DNA from: Patescibacteria group bacterium
GTDB taxonomy: Bacteria > Patescibacteriota > Patescibacteriia > Patescibacteriales > WJLG01
NCBI GenBank assembly: GCA_028716485.1
Contig: JAQUPS010000012.1
Location: 1-45,170, forward strand
DNA: 45,170 nt
Direction of reading: 5' to 3'
The notes beneath the pieces are model-generated. The model did no database searches. It was not told where the DNA came from and saw nothing but the letters and a program-made list of their open reading frames with translations. Below, one piece after another: positions 21,520-30,170 of the stretch (position 1 is its first letter; every line of letters begins with the position of its first letter). Made by a program: the position numbers and the translations under genes.

Positions 21520-22260
21520 TTATCTTTTAGCATTGGGATTTATCCCCTTAAATTCATTAAATAAAATTCTGTATGCCGCTTTTCTGACATCTTTATCACA
21601 CGCCTTGATAACTTGCGGATTGGCCAATTTTATAACCCTGCCTTTATCATCATAAATCCACCTGTTTCTGTCGCCCCGGTTGCATTTTTGGCATTGAGGA
21701 ATAATATTTCCGGCGACCAGCGGTTTATTCGGATCCATGTGCGATTTTTGCAAAATAGTTTTGGTTGCCGGCCAGTGAAAATGCGGCTTGCCTTCCGATG
21801 AACCGCAAGTGGCGCAGCGAAAATTATATTTTTCTTTTATTTTTTCCCAATTATCGGTTTTGCTTATTCTGCGCCCTTTTTTAAAACTGGGGTAAGGCTG
21901 TTCTAAAGTATAAAGCTGATAAGAGCCTCTCTTAACTTTCAATACGATATTGTCTCGTCCGCCGGCGACTATCCACCAGCCGGCTTGCGCGCCCAAATGC
22001 CGCGCCTGCTGAACATCGTTTGTGTTAGGATAATAACTTCTGACAAATTTGGTAAGCTCCTCCTTACTCACTATTCTGGTCTTTGGATAATCGTAAGCAA
22101 GATAAACTAAAACCAGTCCGTCTTTAGTAAAACCGCCCTTTAAATCATAAAGTTTTGGCAATTTTACTCCGAATTTTTTCAAATATTTTTTATGATATTC
22201 GAAAACTGTTTGATAAATATTTTCTATGGATTTTTTATTTAAAATAAGGCTGTCCAGCAT
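21520..22260 (-). CDS. HNH nuclease, putative type II restriction endonuclease
   Basis: FRCATCGS...LQKSHMDPNKPLVAGNIIPQCQKCNRGDRNRWIYDDKGRVI; 2 bp upstream of the methyltransferase. Confidence 0.75.
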   Translation of the reverse strand: MLDSLILNKKSIENIYQTVFEYHKKYLKKFGVKLPKLYDLKGGFTKDGLVLVYLAYDYPKTRIVSKEELTKFVRSYYPNTNDVQQARHLGAQAGWWIVAGGRDNIVLKVKRGSYQLYTLEQPYPSFKKGRRISKTDNWEKIKEKYNFRCATCGSSEGKPHFHWPATKTILQKSHMDPNKPLVAGNIIPQCQKCNRGDRNRWIYDDKGRVIKLANPQVIKACDKDVRKAAYRILFNEFKGINPNAKR

Positions 22261-22346
22261 ATTTTTATCAAACTCTTATAAAAAATTATCTAAGGTAATT
22301 ATATCACAAAATCTTGGTTAATAAAATCGTTTGCCACTGGCTAAAA

Positions 22347-23198
22347 TCAGCTAATTCCAAAAAATCTTCGGGCGTTCTCGGTGGAAATTTCGGCGATGCG
22401 CTCCGGCTCCACGCCGCGGATGGCCGCGATGCGCTCGGCCACATAAGCGACCAGCACCGGTTCATTGCGCGTGCCGCGGTAAGGCTCGGGCGTCATGAAC
22501 GGACAATCGGTTTCGACCATAAATTTATCAAGCGGCATTTTGCGCAACAGGTCGTCCCATTGCTGGCTGAAAGTGATGATGCCGGTAAAAGAAATATAAA
22601 AACCGAGCTTGAAATATTCCCAGGCCAGATTTTCGTCGCCGGAAAAGCAATGGATCACTCCCCAAGGTTTATCGAGCGGAATTTTTTCTTTATAATCTTC
22701 CTTGAATTTTTTCAAAGTGGCCAGCAGATCATCGTGCGCCACGCGGCAATGAACCAGCGCCGGTAAATCAAAACTGCGGGCGAGCAAAAGCTGTTTGACG
22801 AAAACTTCCTTCTGCTTTTTTTTGGAATTTTCCAGATCCGCGGAAAGTTTCAAATGATAATAATCCAGGCCGATCTCGCCGATGGCCACGGCCTTCTCGA
22901 ACTCGGCCAGCTTTTCGTAATTATCATAATTAAATTCTTCCGCCCGAACGCGGACCACTTCGCGCCCGTCCTCGCCGGCCTCGGTGATATCTTCCAGATG
23001 CACCGGATGCAAACCGACCGCGGCGTAAACTCCCTTTTCATATTTATTGGCCAAATCCAAGGCTCGTTTGGAAGTTTTGTAATCGGCGCCGACAATAACC
23101 ATGCCGGTCTCGTTATTCAAGGCGTTGAGAATAACCTGGTCGGCGTCGGCGCTGAATTTCTTGAAATTGACGTGCGCGTGAGTATCGATTAGTTTCAT
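22347..23198 (-). CDS. tatD: TatD family hydrolase/DNase
   Basis: MKLIDTHAHVNF; GEIGLDYYH; HCRVAHDDLL; VETDCPFMTPEPYRGTRNEP. Confidence 0.93.
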   Translation of the reverse strand: MKLIDTHAHVNFKKFSADADQVILNALNNETGMVIVGADYKTSKRALDLANKYEKGVYAAVGLHPVHLEDITEAGEDGREVVRVRAEEFNYDNYEKLAEFEKAVAIGEIGLDYYHLKLSADLENSKKKQKEVFVKQLLLARSFDLPALVHCRVAHDDLLATLKKFKEDYKEKIPLDKPWGVIHCFSGDENLAWEYFKLGFYISFTGIITFSQQWDDLLRKMPLDKFMVETDCPFMTPEPYRGTRNEPVLVAYVAERIAAIRGVEPERIAEISTENARRFFGIS

Positions 23199-23271
23199 GA
23201 AAATATTATAGCACAAAAATAAGTCAGTAAGAACAAAATTGGAGCATTATTAATAAAAAAATCGCTGAATT

Positions 23272-23346
23272 GTTACATTGTTACATTGTTGTTTTGCTTA
23301 AGCGGCTTGTTCTCCATCCAACAATGTAACAATTTGGCAATGTAAC
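23272..23346. repeat. Short-period inverted-repeat element E (8-bp unit)
   Basis: GTTACATT x2 GTTG (23272-23291) versus CAACAATGTAAC (23319-23330) and CAATGTAAC (23338-23346). Confidence 0.7.
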
Positions 23347-23369
23347 CATAAAATAATTTTTCTAAAAAA

Positions 23370-23401
23370 AATAACCAGCCCATTGGTTAAAGCTGATTAT
23401 T
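23370..23401 (-). terminator. Terminator of 23412..23585 gene
   Basis: aataaccagc/gctgattatt followed by T-run on minus strand. Confidence 0.6.
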
Positions 23402-23411
23402 TTAAACCGAT

Positions 23412-23585
23412 TTATTTCATATCTTCGCTTCCGGCCTCATCCGCCATTTCCTCGCCGCCCATCTTTTTCTCTTCAGGCATTGATCCGCCCATCGGCATTT
23501 CCGGAGCAGCGGGCGCGCTCATCGGCGCCTCTTTGGCCGCTTCCTGTTTTTTTCCTCCGAAAATTTTCTTTAACCATTCCATCAT
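23412..23585 (-). CDS. Small Met/Glu-rich protein (MMEWLKKIFGGKKQEAAKE...)
   Basis: Start inferred at MMEW inside ORF 23412..23699. Confidence 0.5.
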   Translation of the reverse strand: MMEWLKKIFGGKKQEAAKEAPMSAPAAPEMPMGGSMPEEKKMGGEEMADEAGSEDMK

Positions 23586-23589
23586 ATTG

Positions 23590-23621
23590 TTGGTAAAGTT
23601 CTTACCAAAAAAATTTGGTAA
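23590..23621. promoter_or_regulatory. Operator-like palindrome TTGGTAA-N5-TTACCAA plus third TTGGTAA half-site
   Basis: 23590-23596, 23602-23608 and 23615-23621, next to the MMEW start codon. Confidence 0.45.
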
Positions 23622-23763
23622 TCGCTTCATTAACGTAGCTATTATTAGCTTAACTGATTTTAGCTTACCACCTCCGTCCGCAAAAAGCAATCTTGACAAC
23701 CAAGGGTAAAAAGGGCTGAAAGGTTGAAATAATGCCCGGCTTAGGCTATGCTATAAATTAAAT

Positions 23764-23838
23764 AATGCTAAATGATGAATGCTAAATGCTAAATTTTAAA
23801 ATAATATAGCATTAATCATTTAGCATTTAGCATTCATT
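23764..23838. repeat. Heptad inverted-repeat element F abutting murA start
   Basis: AATGCTA heptads; perfect 20-bp arms 23775-23794 / 23818-23837; ATG at 23839. Confidence 0.85.
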
Positions 23839-25107
23839 ATGTCCAAATTCATCATCAACGGCCCGGCGCGATTAAAGGGCGAAATCGAGGTTAAGGGCGC
23901 TAAAAACGCGGCTCTGAAGATTATTCCGGCCGCGATTTTATCGACCGAAAAAATCACCATCAGCAATCTTCCGCAAATCGAGGATGTCAAATTATCGTTG
24001 GCGCTGCTGGAAGATTTGGGAGCTAAAATCGACTATCCGCGGCCGGGAACGGCGATAATCAACGCTTCGGGCATCAATAAGACCGGATTGAACCCTGCGC
24101 TGGCTAACAAATTCCGCGCCTCGATTATGTTTGTCGCGCCGCTTTTGGCGCGCTTTGGCGAAGCAACATTCCCTCATCCGGGCGGCTGCATCATCGGCGC
24201 CGGCAAAAGAGACATCGATGTTTTCTTGGACGGTTTCGCGGCCTTGGGCGCGGAAACAAGCGTCAAAGATAATTGCTATCACATCAAAGCCAAAGGCGGC
24301 CTGTCTGGCGGCGAATTCTTTTTTTATAAATTGATCGCCGTCACCGCTACCGAATCAATGATCATGGCGGCTGTTTTAGCGAAAGGCAAAACCGTTCTGA
24401 AAAATTGCGCCATGGAACCGGAAATAAAAGCGCTGGCCGATTATCTTAATTCCTGCGGCGCGAAAATTTCCAACGCCGGCACTCCGACTATTACTATTGA
24501 AGGCGTGGCCAAAATTTCCGCCGGTTCTTTCGCCGTCATGCCTGATCGCATCGAAACCGGTTCTTTCGCGATTATGGCCGCGGCCACCCGCTCGGAAATC
24601 TTAATCAAAAATTGCGTCCCCGAACATATCCGGGTGCTCTTGGAAATTTTCAAAAACCGCTTGGGCATTCCTTTTGAGGAAGGCTCGGATTGGATAAAAA
24701 TCAAACCGGCCAAAAAAATCAGGCCGTTCGGAATCAAGACGCATGAGTATCCGGGATTCCCGACTGATTTGCAGCAACCCTATTCGGTGCTGATGACGCA
24801 AGCCGAAGGATCTTCTTTAATCCACGAAACTATTTTTGACCGCCGGCTTTTATACGCCGATTTATTGTCGCAAATGGGCGCCGATATTATTATGTGCGAC
24901 CCGCACCGCATCGTCGTCAACGGGCCGGCTCGGCTTTGCGGCCATAAGCTTACCAGTCCGGATTTACGCGCCGGCATCGCGCTGGTAATCGCCGCGCTGG
25001 TGGCGGAAGGCCGCACGGAAATCGATAATATTTATCAAATCGAGCGCGGCTATGAAAACATCGCCGCCAGACTCGCCTCGCTTGGCGCTGACATAATCAA
25101 GGTATGA
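23839..25107 (+). CDS. murA: UDP-N-acetylglucosamine 1-carboxyvinyltransferase
   Basis: GPARLKGEIEVKGAKNAALKIIPAAIL; PHPGGCIIGAGKRDIDVFLDGFAALGAE; EYPGFPTDLQQP. Confidence 0.96.
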   Translation: MSKFIINGPARLKGEIEVKGAKNAALKIIPAAILSTEKITISNLPQIEDVKLSLALLEDLGAKIDYPRPGTAIINASGINKTGLNPALANKFRASIMFVAPLLARFGEATFPHPGGCIIGAGKRDIDVFLDGFAALGAETSVKDNCYHIKAKGGLSGGEFFFYKLIAVTATESMIMAAVLAKGKTVLKNCAMEPEIKALADYLNSCGAKISNAGTPTITIEGVAKISAGSFAVMPDRIETGSFAIMAAATRSEILIKNCVPEHIRVLLEIFKNRLGIPFEEGSDWIKIKPAKKIRPFGIKTHEYPGFPTDLQQPYSVLMTQAEGSSLIHETIFDRRLLYADLLSQMGADIIMCDPHRIVVNGPARLCGHKLTSPDLRAGIALVIAALVAEGRTEIDNIYQIERGYENIAARLASLGADIIKV

Positions 25108-26471
25108 GCTTAACTTTACGCCGGATAATTTTTTATTCTTTCTGCCTGCTTTTTTTGATCATCTCGCCACTGATCATCCTTTACGCTTCCGGCTATGAAA
25201 TAAATTGGCGGCATCTTTTCACCCCGTTAGCCGTGCAAAAAACCGGCATGACTATTATTTATTCCAATCCGGCCGGAGCCGATATTTTTCTCAACGACCG
25301 GGAAGCTCAATATTTTTCCAGCCCCTTTCTCAAACAAATTATTTCCTATAAAAATAATGCTATCAGAACGCCGGCGCGCATCAAGGATCTGCTGCCCGGT
25401 TCTTATGATTTGCGCGTCGAACTGCCCGGCTATTGGCCCTGGGAGCGGCGAATCGATATTTTACCGGGAAAAATCACCCATGTGCTGGACATTAATCTAT
25501 TCCGCAACGCCGCGCCGCAGCGCTTGGCCGAAGTTAAGCCCCAGGAAATTTCTCTCTCGCCCAATAATAAAAAGATTTTTCTTCCCGCTACCGGAGAACT
25601 TTTTGATTTGAAAACGCAAAGTCTGGAAAAAATTTCGCCGATCGCTTTCGCGAGTTCGACGATCGCTTCTTGGTCAACCGACTCCAACCGGCTGAGCGCG
25701 GAAAAAACTTTGCTTAATCTGAAAAATCCGGATAAAAGCCTGCGGCTGGATAAAATTATCGGCTCCGGCATCGCCAATTTAAAATGGAACGACGAACTGG
25801 ATAAAATTTATTATCAATTCAAGAATTCCATCGACGTTTTCGATCTGGCCGGCGAAGCTAATCAAGCCATCGTTACCGCCGATAATATCCTTGATTACGA
25901 AGTGAAAAACAATAATTTATATTACGTGATCCAGGACGGGCTGGGAGCCAAACTGGAATTTTACTCTTTGAGCGGCAAAAAAATTACCAAGGAAATCAAT
26001 TTGCCCGCCTCCAACGGTTATAAATTGATCAATCCGGGCGCCAAACTGCTCAATCTTTACGACCAGAAATACGAAACGCTTTACTTGATCGATCCCGCGG
26101 CCGCCAATCCGATGCTGGAAACAATCGATTCGGTCAAAAAAACCGTCTGGGTCAATGACAAAGAGCTGGCTTGGGCGAATGATTATGAAATCTGGGCGCT
26201 GGATCTTGATAAAAATGAAAATAGACTGATCACCCGCTGGTCTCAGCCGATTAAAAGCATCATCAAAACCAAGGTGGCGAATTACATTCTCTTCGCGACG
26301 GAAAAAACCGTCAATGTCATCACCTGGACGACCAGCGACGAAATCCAGGTTACCGAATTAGCCGCTTTTGATTCGCTTGCTTCGCCGGTCTATGATGATA
26401 GTGAAAAAAATCTTTACTTCACGGCCAAATCGGGCAGCGAGGAAGGACTATATAAACTGAATATCCAATAA
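25104..26471 (+). CDS. Membrane-anchored PEGA-domain protein
   Basis: ATGA overlap with murA; N-terminal TM; NPAGADIFLNDRE...LLPGSYDLRVELPGYWPWERRIDILPG. Confidence 0.75.
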   Translation: MSLTLRRIIFYSFCLLFLIISPLIILYASGYEINWRHLFTPLAVQKTGMTIIYSNPAGADIFLNDREAQYFSSPFLKQIISYKNNAIRTPARIKDLLPGSYDLRVELPGYWPWERRIDILPGKITHVLDINLFRNAAPQRLAEVKPQEISLSPNNKKIFLPATGELFDLKTQSLEKISPIAFASSTIASWSTDSNRLSAEKTLLNLKNPDKSLRLDKIIGSGIANLKWNDELDKIYYQFKNSIDVFDLAGEANQAIVTADNILDYEVKNNNLYYVIQDGLGAKLEFYSLSGKKITKEINLPASNGYKLINPGAKLLNLYDQKYETLYLIDPAAANPMLETIDSVKKTVWVNDKELAWANDYEIWALDLDKNENRLITRWSQPIKSIIKTKVANYILFATEKTVNVITWTTSDEIQVTELAAFDSLASPVYDDSEKNLYFTAKSGSEEGLYKLNIQ

Positions 26472-26498
26472 AATTATTTTGCTACTTTTTTTAAAAAA

Positions 26499-26513
26499 CA
26501 CCCAATAAGGGTG
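26499..26513 (+). terminator. Intrinsic terminator
   Basis: CACCC-AATAA-GGGTG then ATTTTTTT. Confidence 0.8.
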
Positions 26514-26557
26514 ATTTTTTTATTTCTTTATTTTCCAGCCGTTGCTTGATGAAAAAA

Positions 26558-27337
26558 TTAACCGAAGAAATATCTTGCCCAGGATTTAATATGCTCCCGC
26601 GTCAAGGAATCGACCAGCGGCGCGATATACCAGGGTTTTTCCGCGCTCTGTCGGGCATGGTCATGGACAACCACCGCGGTCGGAAGATAAACGACCTGGT
26701 AATTATGTTCGGCTTTGACGCGCCGGCAAAGGTCGGTGTCTTCAAAATACATAAAAAATTTCTCATCAAAAATATGGCCGTCTTTTTCCAAAATTTCCCG
26801 GCGGATCAAAAAGCAAGAGCCCATCAGCCAATCCACTGATTTAGTCGCCGCGTGATCGTAATCTTTCATTAAAAAATCATCCAAATGCCGGGGTGAGAGT
26901 CCGCCGAAAAAAGTGCGCCGCAGAATCGGCGTGTGGATTTTGGGGAAGCGCAGGCAGGAATATTGCAGGCTGCCGTCCGGATTTAATAATTTCGGCCCGA
27001 CGATTCCGGCCGAATTGTTTTCCGCCAGATGCCGGTGCAATTTTAAAATCGCATCGTCTTGAACCGCCGTGTCGGGATTAAGGATCAAGATAAAATCGCC
27101 GGCGGAATTCTGCGCGCCCAGATTATTTCCGCCGCCCATGCCCAAATTTTTTTCGCTCCTGATTATTTTCACTTCCGGATAAACCTCGGCAAGTGATGAC
27201 AAATCCTCGCGCGAATCATTATCCACGACGATTATTTCGCGCGTCAAATCTCCCCAATCGGCGCGCGAAAGCGCCGCCAGGCATTTCCCGACTTTTTCCT
27301 TGTTCTTATAATTGACGATGATGACGGAAATGTCCAT
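26558..27337 (-). CDS. Glycosyltransferase family 2
   Basis: MDISVIIVNYKNKEKVGKCLAAL, VVDNDSRED, LGMGGGNNLGAQNSAGDFILILNPDT. Confidence 0.92.
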   Translation of the reverse strand: MDISVIIVNYKNKEKVGKCLAALSRADWGDLTREIIVVDNDSREDLSSLAEVYPEVKIIRSEKNLGMGGGNNLGAQNSAGDFILILNPDTAVQDDAILKLHRHLAENNSAGIVGPKLLNPDGSLQYSCLRFPKIHTPILRRTFFGGLSPRHLDDFLMKDYDHAATKSVDWLMGSCFLIRREILEKDGHIFDEKFFMYFEDTDLCRRVKAEHNYQVVYLPTAVVVHDHARQSAEKPWYIAPLVDSLTREHIKSWARYFFG

Positions 27338-27412
27338 TTATGTAGTATGGTGTATGTAGTATGGTGTATGGAATTTTTAAAGACCATACTGCATACTACC
27401 AGCTACCAAAAA
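27338..27412. repeat. Heptad inverted-repeat element G
   Basis: TGTAGTATGGTGTA x2 tandem; gtagtatggtgtatgg (27356-27371) / ccatactgcatactac (27384-27399), 14/16. Confidence 0.8.
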
Positions 27413-27449
27413 GAATACTTCGTTAACTTATTTAAGTCAAATTAAAAAA

Positions 27450-27499
27450 TTCCCCTCTAAAAAGAGGGGTGGCTCGCGCCGCGCGAGACGGGGTGTGTT
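27450..27499. repeat. REP/BIME-like double-hairpin element
   Basis: cccctc-taaaaa-gagggg then ctcgcg-ccg-cgcgag then acggggtgtgt. Confidence 0.65.
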
Positions 27500-27537
27500 A
27501 TTTTGCGCCAATCGTTCGAGAGGATAAATTTTCCAAA

Positions 27538-28641
27538 TCAAAAAAACTTCAACACTGCCCGCGCCAGCTGCCAGTAGGCGCTGAAAATCGGATTGATCAG
27601 GCGCAATTTCCAGTCAGCGACTTCCTGATACCAGATTTTGCCGGTGATCAAGCGGGTGATTTCCTTGTCGCTTACTTTCCGCAAACCTTGATTGCGCGCC
27701 CGGGCTTTTTTGATATATTCCCAATTATCATAAGAGAGAAAATAATTCCAAACTTTCATTTTCTCGCCAAACCAGCCGGACTGCAAAGAAAATAAAGTCA
27801 GGCCGAATTCCATAATCATAAAAGCCGGCGCGATCAAGATCAAAGTCAAGATATCGTAGCATTCCAAAATCGCCAAAATCCGGTTGCGGTCCAGCCAATA
27901 ATACTTGTTCGCCGAGCGGCTGAATTCGTATTTATGATAAACAACGGCGTCCGGCGCCAAAACGCATTTCCAGCCCGAGAGCCACAAGCGCCAGCCCAAT
28001 TCCTGATCTTCGTTATACATCCAATATTCTTCATCTAATAATCCAACTTGATCCAGCGCTGATTTTTTGAAAAGCACAGCCGCGCCCGAGGGATACATTA
28101 TTTCAAATTTCGAATTACAAGGTTCGAAGTGCGAATTATTCTCTTTCCACTCCTCGCCATATCCCAACGAATAACCGAAACCCAAGAAATGCGTAGAATT
28201 GCCTAAAGAATTTACCTTGCTCGATAAAACTGGATTCCCGCCTTCGCGGGAATGACATTGAGAAAAAAGCATTAATCTCGCCTGCACGGCGCCGATTTTC
28301 TCATCGGCTTCGGCCGCCTTCACCATTTCCGAAAGCGCCTGCGGCTCGATAACCGTATCCAGATTTAAAAGCAAAACATAATCACAGCCGTCAGCCATTG
28401 CCGCTTTCATCCCGTCATTATTCCCTTTGGCAAATCCATCGTTATTTTGATTGGCAATAATTTTCGCTTCGGCAAAATTTTCCCGCAGATATTTTTCCGA
28501 TTCCGCAGTCGTTGCGTTGTCAACAAGATAAACCTGAAAATCCGGATAATTTTGCGCGCGCAAAGAATCGCGGCAATCGGCGAGAAAGCGCTGGGCGTAA
28601 TCTTTGTAATTCACCAATATTATCCCGACTCGTTTGGACAT
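27538..28641 (-). CDS. Glycosyltransferase family 2 with in-frame palindromic repeat insertion
   Basis: MSKRVGIILVNYKDYAQRFL; internal SQCHSREGGNPVLSSKV encoded by ATTCCCGC-cttc-GCGGGAAT. Confidence 0.88.
   Translation of the reverse strand: MSKRVGIILVNYKDYAQRFLADCRDSLRAQNYPDFQVYLVDNATTAESEKYLRENFAEAKIIANQNNDGFAKGNNDGMKAAMADGCDYVLLLNLDTVIEPQALSEMVKAAEADEKIGAVQARLMLFSQCHSREGGNPVLSSKVNSLGNSTHFLGFGYSLGYGEEWKENNSHFEPCNSKFEIMYPSGAAVLFKKSALDQVGLLDEEYWMYNEDQELGWRLWLSGWKCVLAPDAVVYHKYEFSRSANKYYWLDRNRILAILECYDILTLILIAPAFMIMEFGLTLFSLQSGWFGEKMKVWNYFLSYDNWEYIKKARARNQGLRKVSDKEITRLITGKIWYQEVADWKLRLINPIFSAYWQLARAVLKFF
28234..28253. repeat. Palindromic repeat ATTCCCGC-N4-GCGGGAAT within coding sequence
   Basis: Matches the general ATTCCC-N8-GGGAAT layout of dRS3/REP-like elements. 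Confidence 0.8.
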
Positions 28642-28648
28642 ATTAAAT

Positions 28649-28730
28649 AGGTAGCAAGTGTCATGTATCAAGTAACATGACTTCTAAATTTATGTTACCT
28701 GTTACATGATACCTGCCACCTGCTACGTGT
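28649..28730. repeat. Heptad inverted-repeat element H
   Basis: Left GTAGCAA GTGTCAT GTATCAA GTAACAT; right (revcomp) GTAGCAG GTGGCAG GTATCAT GTAACAG GTAACAT: one extra heptad. Confidence 0.8.
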
Positions 28731-29613
28731 TTTTCTTGCTCTCAAACTTTAACTTTCCAAAAACGAAAGTTAAGAACAACCCGACCGGCCACGCCAGCCA
28801 AAGAATAAAATATTGCCAGAACGGCTGCCACTTGCGGAAATATTTGAGCATCGAAGCGCGAAAATATTTTTGCGCCGTCAGCCGGTTTACTTGCGTGAAA
28901 CTTTGTCCGACCAAATCATAACAGCGCGCCGCCGGAGTGTACCAAACTTCCAGTCCGGCGGCCTTGAAAGTCCGGCACAGATCAACGTCTTCAAACCAGA
29001 TAAAAAATCTTTCATCAAGCAATTCGCCTCTTCGCAACCGCTCGGATGGTAAAGTTTTATCCAAAGCAGAACGGCGGATAATCATCGCGCTGCCGCGCAC
29101 GCTATCGACAATCGCCGGCTGGTCATAATCAAACCCAATGCAAAGATAGCGGTCTAAAATATGGGTGAACAAATACGGCCATTTTAAAACTATTGCCAGC
29201 TGATTGAATAACCCGGGGAATTTTCTCACCTGGCCTTTGATGTCGCTGCCGTCTTTATCCAGCAATCGACAGCCAGCCATGGCCGCCTGCTCTTTCGCTT
29301 TAAGCCAATGAAGCAGATTATCGACAGTCAAAGGAAAAACAAAATTATCCGGATTAAGCAAAAAAATAAAGTCGCCGCTTGTCTGGCGGAAAGCCTGATT
29401 GACGGCTTTCGCAAAGCCAAGATTACCGTCATTGGCGATCAATTTAACTTCGGGAAAATCTTTCCCAACCATTTCCGCCGAACCATCGCGGGAACCGTTA
29501 TCAACCACAAAAACTTCAAACTTAAAATTCGTCCGGCTTAAAAGCAGATGTGATAAGCATCTATTTAATTTCTCCCGGACATTCCAGGAAACGATGATGA
29601 TTGAGAGATCCAT
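28723..29613 (-). CDS. Glycosyltransferase family 2
   Basis: MDLSIIIVSWNVREKLNRCL, VVDNGSRDGSAEMV, LLNPDNFVF. Confidence 0.9.
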   Translation of the reverse strand: MDLSIIIVSWNVREKLNRCLSHLLLSRTNFKFEVFVVDNGSRDGSAEMVGKDFPEVKLIANDGNLGFAKAVNQAFRQTSGDFIFLLNPDNFVFPLTVDNLLHWLKAKEQAAMAGCRLLDKDGSDIKGQVRKFPGLFNQLAIVLKWPYLFTHILDRYLCIGFDYDQPAIVDSVRGSAMIIRRSALDKTLPSERLRRGELLDERFFIWFEDVDLCRTFKAAGLEVWYTPAARCYDLVGQSFTQVNRLTAQKYFRASMLKYFRKWQPFWQYFILWLAWPVGLFLTFVFGKLKFESKKNT

Positions 29614-29625
29614 ACTTCTCATAGC

Positions 29626-29778
29626 ACACATCACATAACACGTAACAGTGCTAAATTTATCTTGACAAAAAAAATTTTTCTTCCTATAAACCAAGTCTGG
29701 TAATAAAAATTGTTACATGTTACATGTTACATGTTACATGTTACATGTTACATGTTACGTGTTACGTGTTACGTGTTA
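29626..29778. repeat. Heptad element I with perfect VNTR (TGTTACA)6(TGTTACG)3
   Basis: 29711-29773 exact heptads; opposing arm cacatcacataacacgtaacagtg 29627-29650. Confidence 0.9.
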
Positions 29779-30040
29779 TTTTCACCAATTTAATCCTCGC
29801 CGTCGCTCCGCTGATAATATTAGCTGAACCGCGCGGCACGCCGAATTCTTCGGCTAAAAAATCTATCAGGGTTTGATTCGCCTTGCCCTTTTCCGGCGCA
29901 GCGGCTAAGGCGATTTTAATCGTTTTGTCGGCCATTTCGCCCTTGATTTCCGTCTTGGCTGAACCCGGAATCGCCTTGATTCTTAAATATACTTGCCCAT
30001 TCTTAGCCAATTCTTTTTTGTATTCTGTTAACATTTTCAA
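29762..30040 (-). CDS. DUF167/YggU family protein
   Basis: VYLRIKAIPGSAKTEIKGEMADKTIKIALAAAPEKGKANQTLIDFLAEEFGVPRGSANIISGATARIKLVKI; last codons ITRNT* lie in the heptad VNTR. Confidence 0.85.
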   Translation of the reverse strand: MKMLTEYKKELAKNGQVYLRIKAIPGSAKTEIKGEMADKTIKIALAAAPEKGKANQTLIDFLAEEFGVPRGSANIISGATARIKLVKITRNT

Positions 30041-30170
30041 AATGCTCTTTTATTTAATAATTTTGATTTTATTATATCACAGGCAACCGGCAAAAAGGAA
30101 CTTGACAAAAACTATTTTTTAATCGAAAATTTAATAAATCAAGTCCTTTCTTACACAAGAGGAGGAACAA

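Noticed and set aside
26558-29613. Three GT2 genes plus 38-45 kb block as a novel system
   Set aside because: Looks like ordinary surface glycan biosynthesis; only the fusion and repeat insertion were kept.
29711-29778. CRISPR array
   Set aside because: 7-bp head-to-tail repeats without spacers; no cas genes.
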